Source: Branchiostoma floridae (Eukaryota > Chordata > Leptocardii > Amphioxiformes > Branchiostomatidae). From it: a stretch of 57,227 nucleotides of DNA. Made by a program: the position numbers and the translations under genes. Location of the stretch: contig NC_049982.1 of the NCBI RefSeq assembly GCF_000003815.2, positions 14,411,704-14,468,930 of the forward strand, read 5' to 3'. Of this stretch, positions 56,337 through 57,227 are shown piece after piece (the stretch's first letter is position 1; each line of letters starts with the position of its first letter). The notes under the pieces are model-generated. The model saw only the letters and a list, made by a program, of their open reading frames with translations, was not told the DNA's origin and did not search any database.

Positions 56337-56647
56337 CTATGTCAATTGAAAGGATCATATCATCATCATCATCCAACACATGAAATCATGAATCGTTGTG
56401 CACCAATTATCTATTGGGCTAATGCACATGACACAACTTGCACATCCCGTTGAACCTAGCTATATATAGATCATTTGGGTGTTATCAATGCTTGTTGTAG
56501 CCACACGCATTTCTTGACCTAAGGTCATTGTTTTTGGGATACATCAGATATCGAAAGTAGAGGAGATAGATTAATTCATAGATTATTGAATATGACATAA
56601 CGGTTGAAATTTTAGCAGCGGTTTGAGTTAATTGTTGTAATAAATAC

Positions 56648-56726
56648 CTGATGAGATACGCTAGCAGGCAGCCCAGGAGGAAGAGAAGCAGGCACACCAC
56701 CAGGGTTATAGCGGCAACTGCAAGGT
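56648..56726 (-). CDS. Gene C: transmembrane exon of a receptor entering from the right edge
   Basis: On the minus strand, the acceptor TTCCAG is followed by 79 nt, phase 1 to phase 2, encoding LAVAAITLVVCLLLFLLGCL and LAYLI, then a split codon starting AG and the donor GTATTT. It is a clear membrane helix with a probable Ser or Arg at the cytoplasmic edge. The ectodomain exons would lie beyond 57227. The phases (1 in, 2 out) and Leu/Cys-rich helix match the gene A transmembrane exon, so gene C may be a relative of gene A in opposite orientation. That relation is inference. Confidence 0.6.
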
Positions 56727-56930
56727 CTGGAACATAACAATCATGATATTACCTTATTGTGTGGTAGTAAAGAAAAATCAAGAAGATAGTAAGTTTTCGC
56801 TTTGAGAAATTTTGGACAGAAATTTTCCATTGTAGGTTAGTTATAATGACACATACAGTTAAAGAAGATATAGACATATCCACCAGATGCAGGGAGGAGC
56901 ATGTAGAAATTAGAATGATAAAGACAATGG

Positions 56931-56953
56931 TATATATATATATATATATATAG
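56931..56953. repeat. (TA)n microsatellite
   Basis: About eleven TA units, in the intron upstream (minus strand) of the gene C transmembrane exon. Confidence 0.9.
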
Positions 56954-57164
56954 AAGATTCTGCATAACCTGTTCGAAGTTTGTATTTCTTTGTCAGCATA
57001 TCTCATTCACCATTGCATCCTTTACACCAATACATAAACCGAACTCTACACTCCTGGAGCCTGATTAGATTACGTTTTCATCTGACCTGTAACAATTTAG
57101 ATTACTGTACCGTAACTATAATGCACGATAAAACATGATTATCATTATGCTACATAAAGTTACA

Positions 57165-57227
57165 GGTCGTTTCGCCACAATGTCAGTTCGCCAACGTCAT
57201 TTCGCCAACAAGGCACAAGTCGTTTCG
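57165..57227. repeat. TTTCGCCAA minisatellite, cut by the window edge
   Basis: GTCGTTTCGCCA, GTCAGTTCGCCAAC, GTCATTTCGCCAAC and GTCGTTTCG follow one another with units of about 14-21 bases. The array continues beyond 57227. Confidence 0.75.

Overview
This window is animal nuclear DNA, not bacterial: every convincing gene is split into short exons with GT-AG introns, many exons are symmetric phase 1-1 extracellular modules, and the introns carry short inverted-repeat and LINE-type debris. The domain mix (C-type lectin, trefoil, sushi, long calcium-binding EGF arrays, five-Ig kirrel-type receptor), the compact introns and the intronic repeat style suggest an invertebrate chordate, most likely an amphioxus (Branchiostoma). 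The species call is inference. Three runs of exactly 100 N are assembly gaps.

Gene A (+ strand, coding 237-17890) is a complete single-pass receptor. It runs: signal peptide; first half of a C-type lectin-like domain; a trefoil (P-type) exon; second half of the lectin domain; a sushi/CCP exon; 32 near-identical calcium-binding EGF exons (6738-13230); a short juxtamembrane exon; a transmembrane exon; and a cytoplasmic tail of about 126 residues with six tyrosines. All splice phases agree. The summed coding length is 4782 nt (1593 residues) if all 32 EGF exons are used and the gapped one is of normal size. The EGF exons and their introns are almost identical, so the array amplified or was homogenised recently. 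One EGF exon has lost its AG acceptor.

Gene B (- strand, coding 46803 down to at least 19602) is a kirrel/nephrin-family adhesion receptor: signal peptide, five Ig domains, transmembrane helix, and a tail with SH3-ligand-like proline motifs. Its first intron is about 16.9 kb and holds LINE debris and small repeats but no convincing gene. Its 3' end is not settled. Genes A and B converge, with about 1-1.7 kb between their ends.

Gene C (- strand) is represented by one clear transmembrane exon at 56648-56726, with its ectodomain beyond the right edge. Its intron phases (in 1, out 2) match those of gene A's transmembrane exon. The interval 46.8-56.6 kb otherwise shows no supported gene; it contains the likely gene B promoter side, two gaps and a small inverted-repeat element.

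The most unusual material is gene A: a trefoil domain on a frame-preserving exon inside a lectin domain, followed by a recently expanded EGF stalk in which nearly every unit carries both an O-glucosylation and an N-glycosylation consensus.
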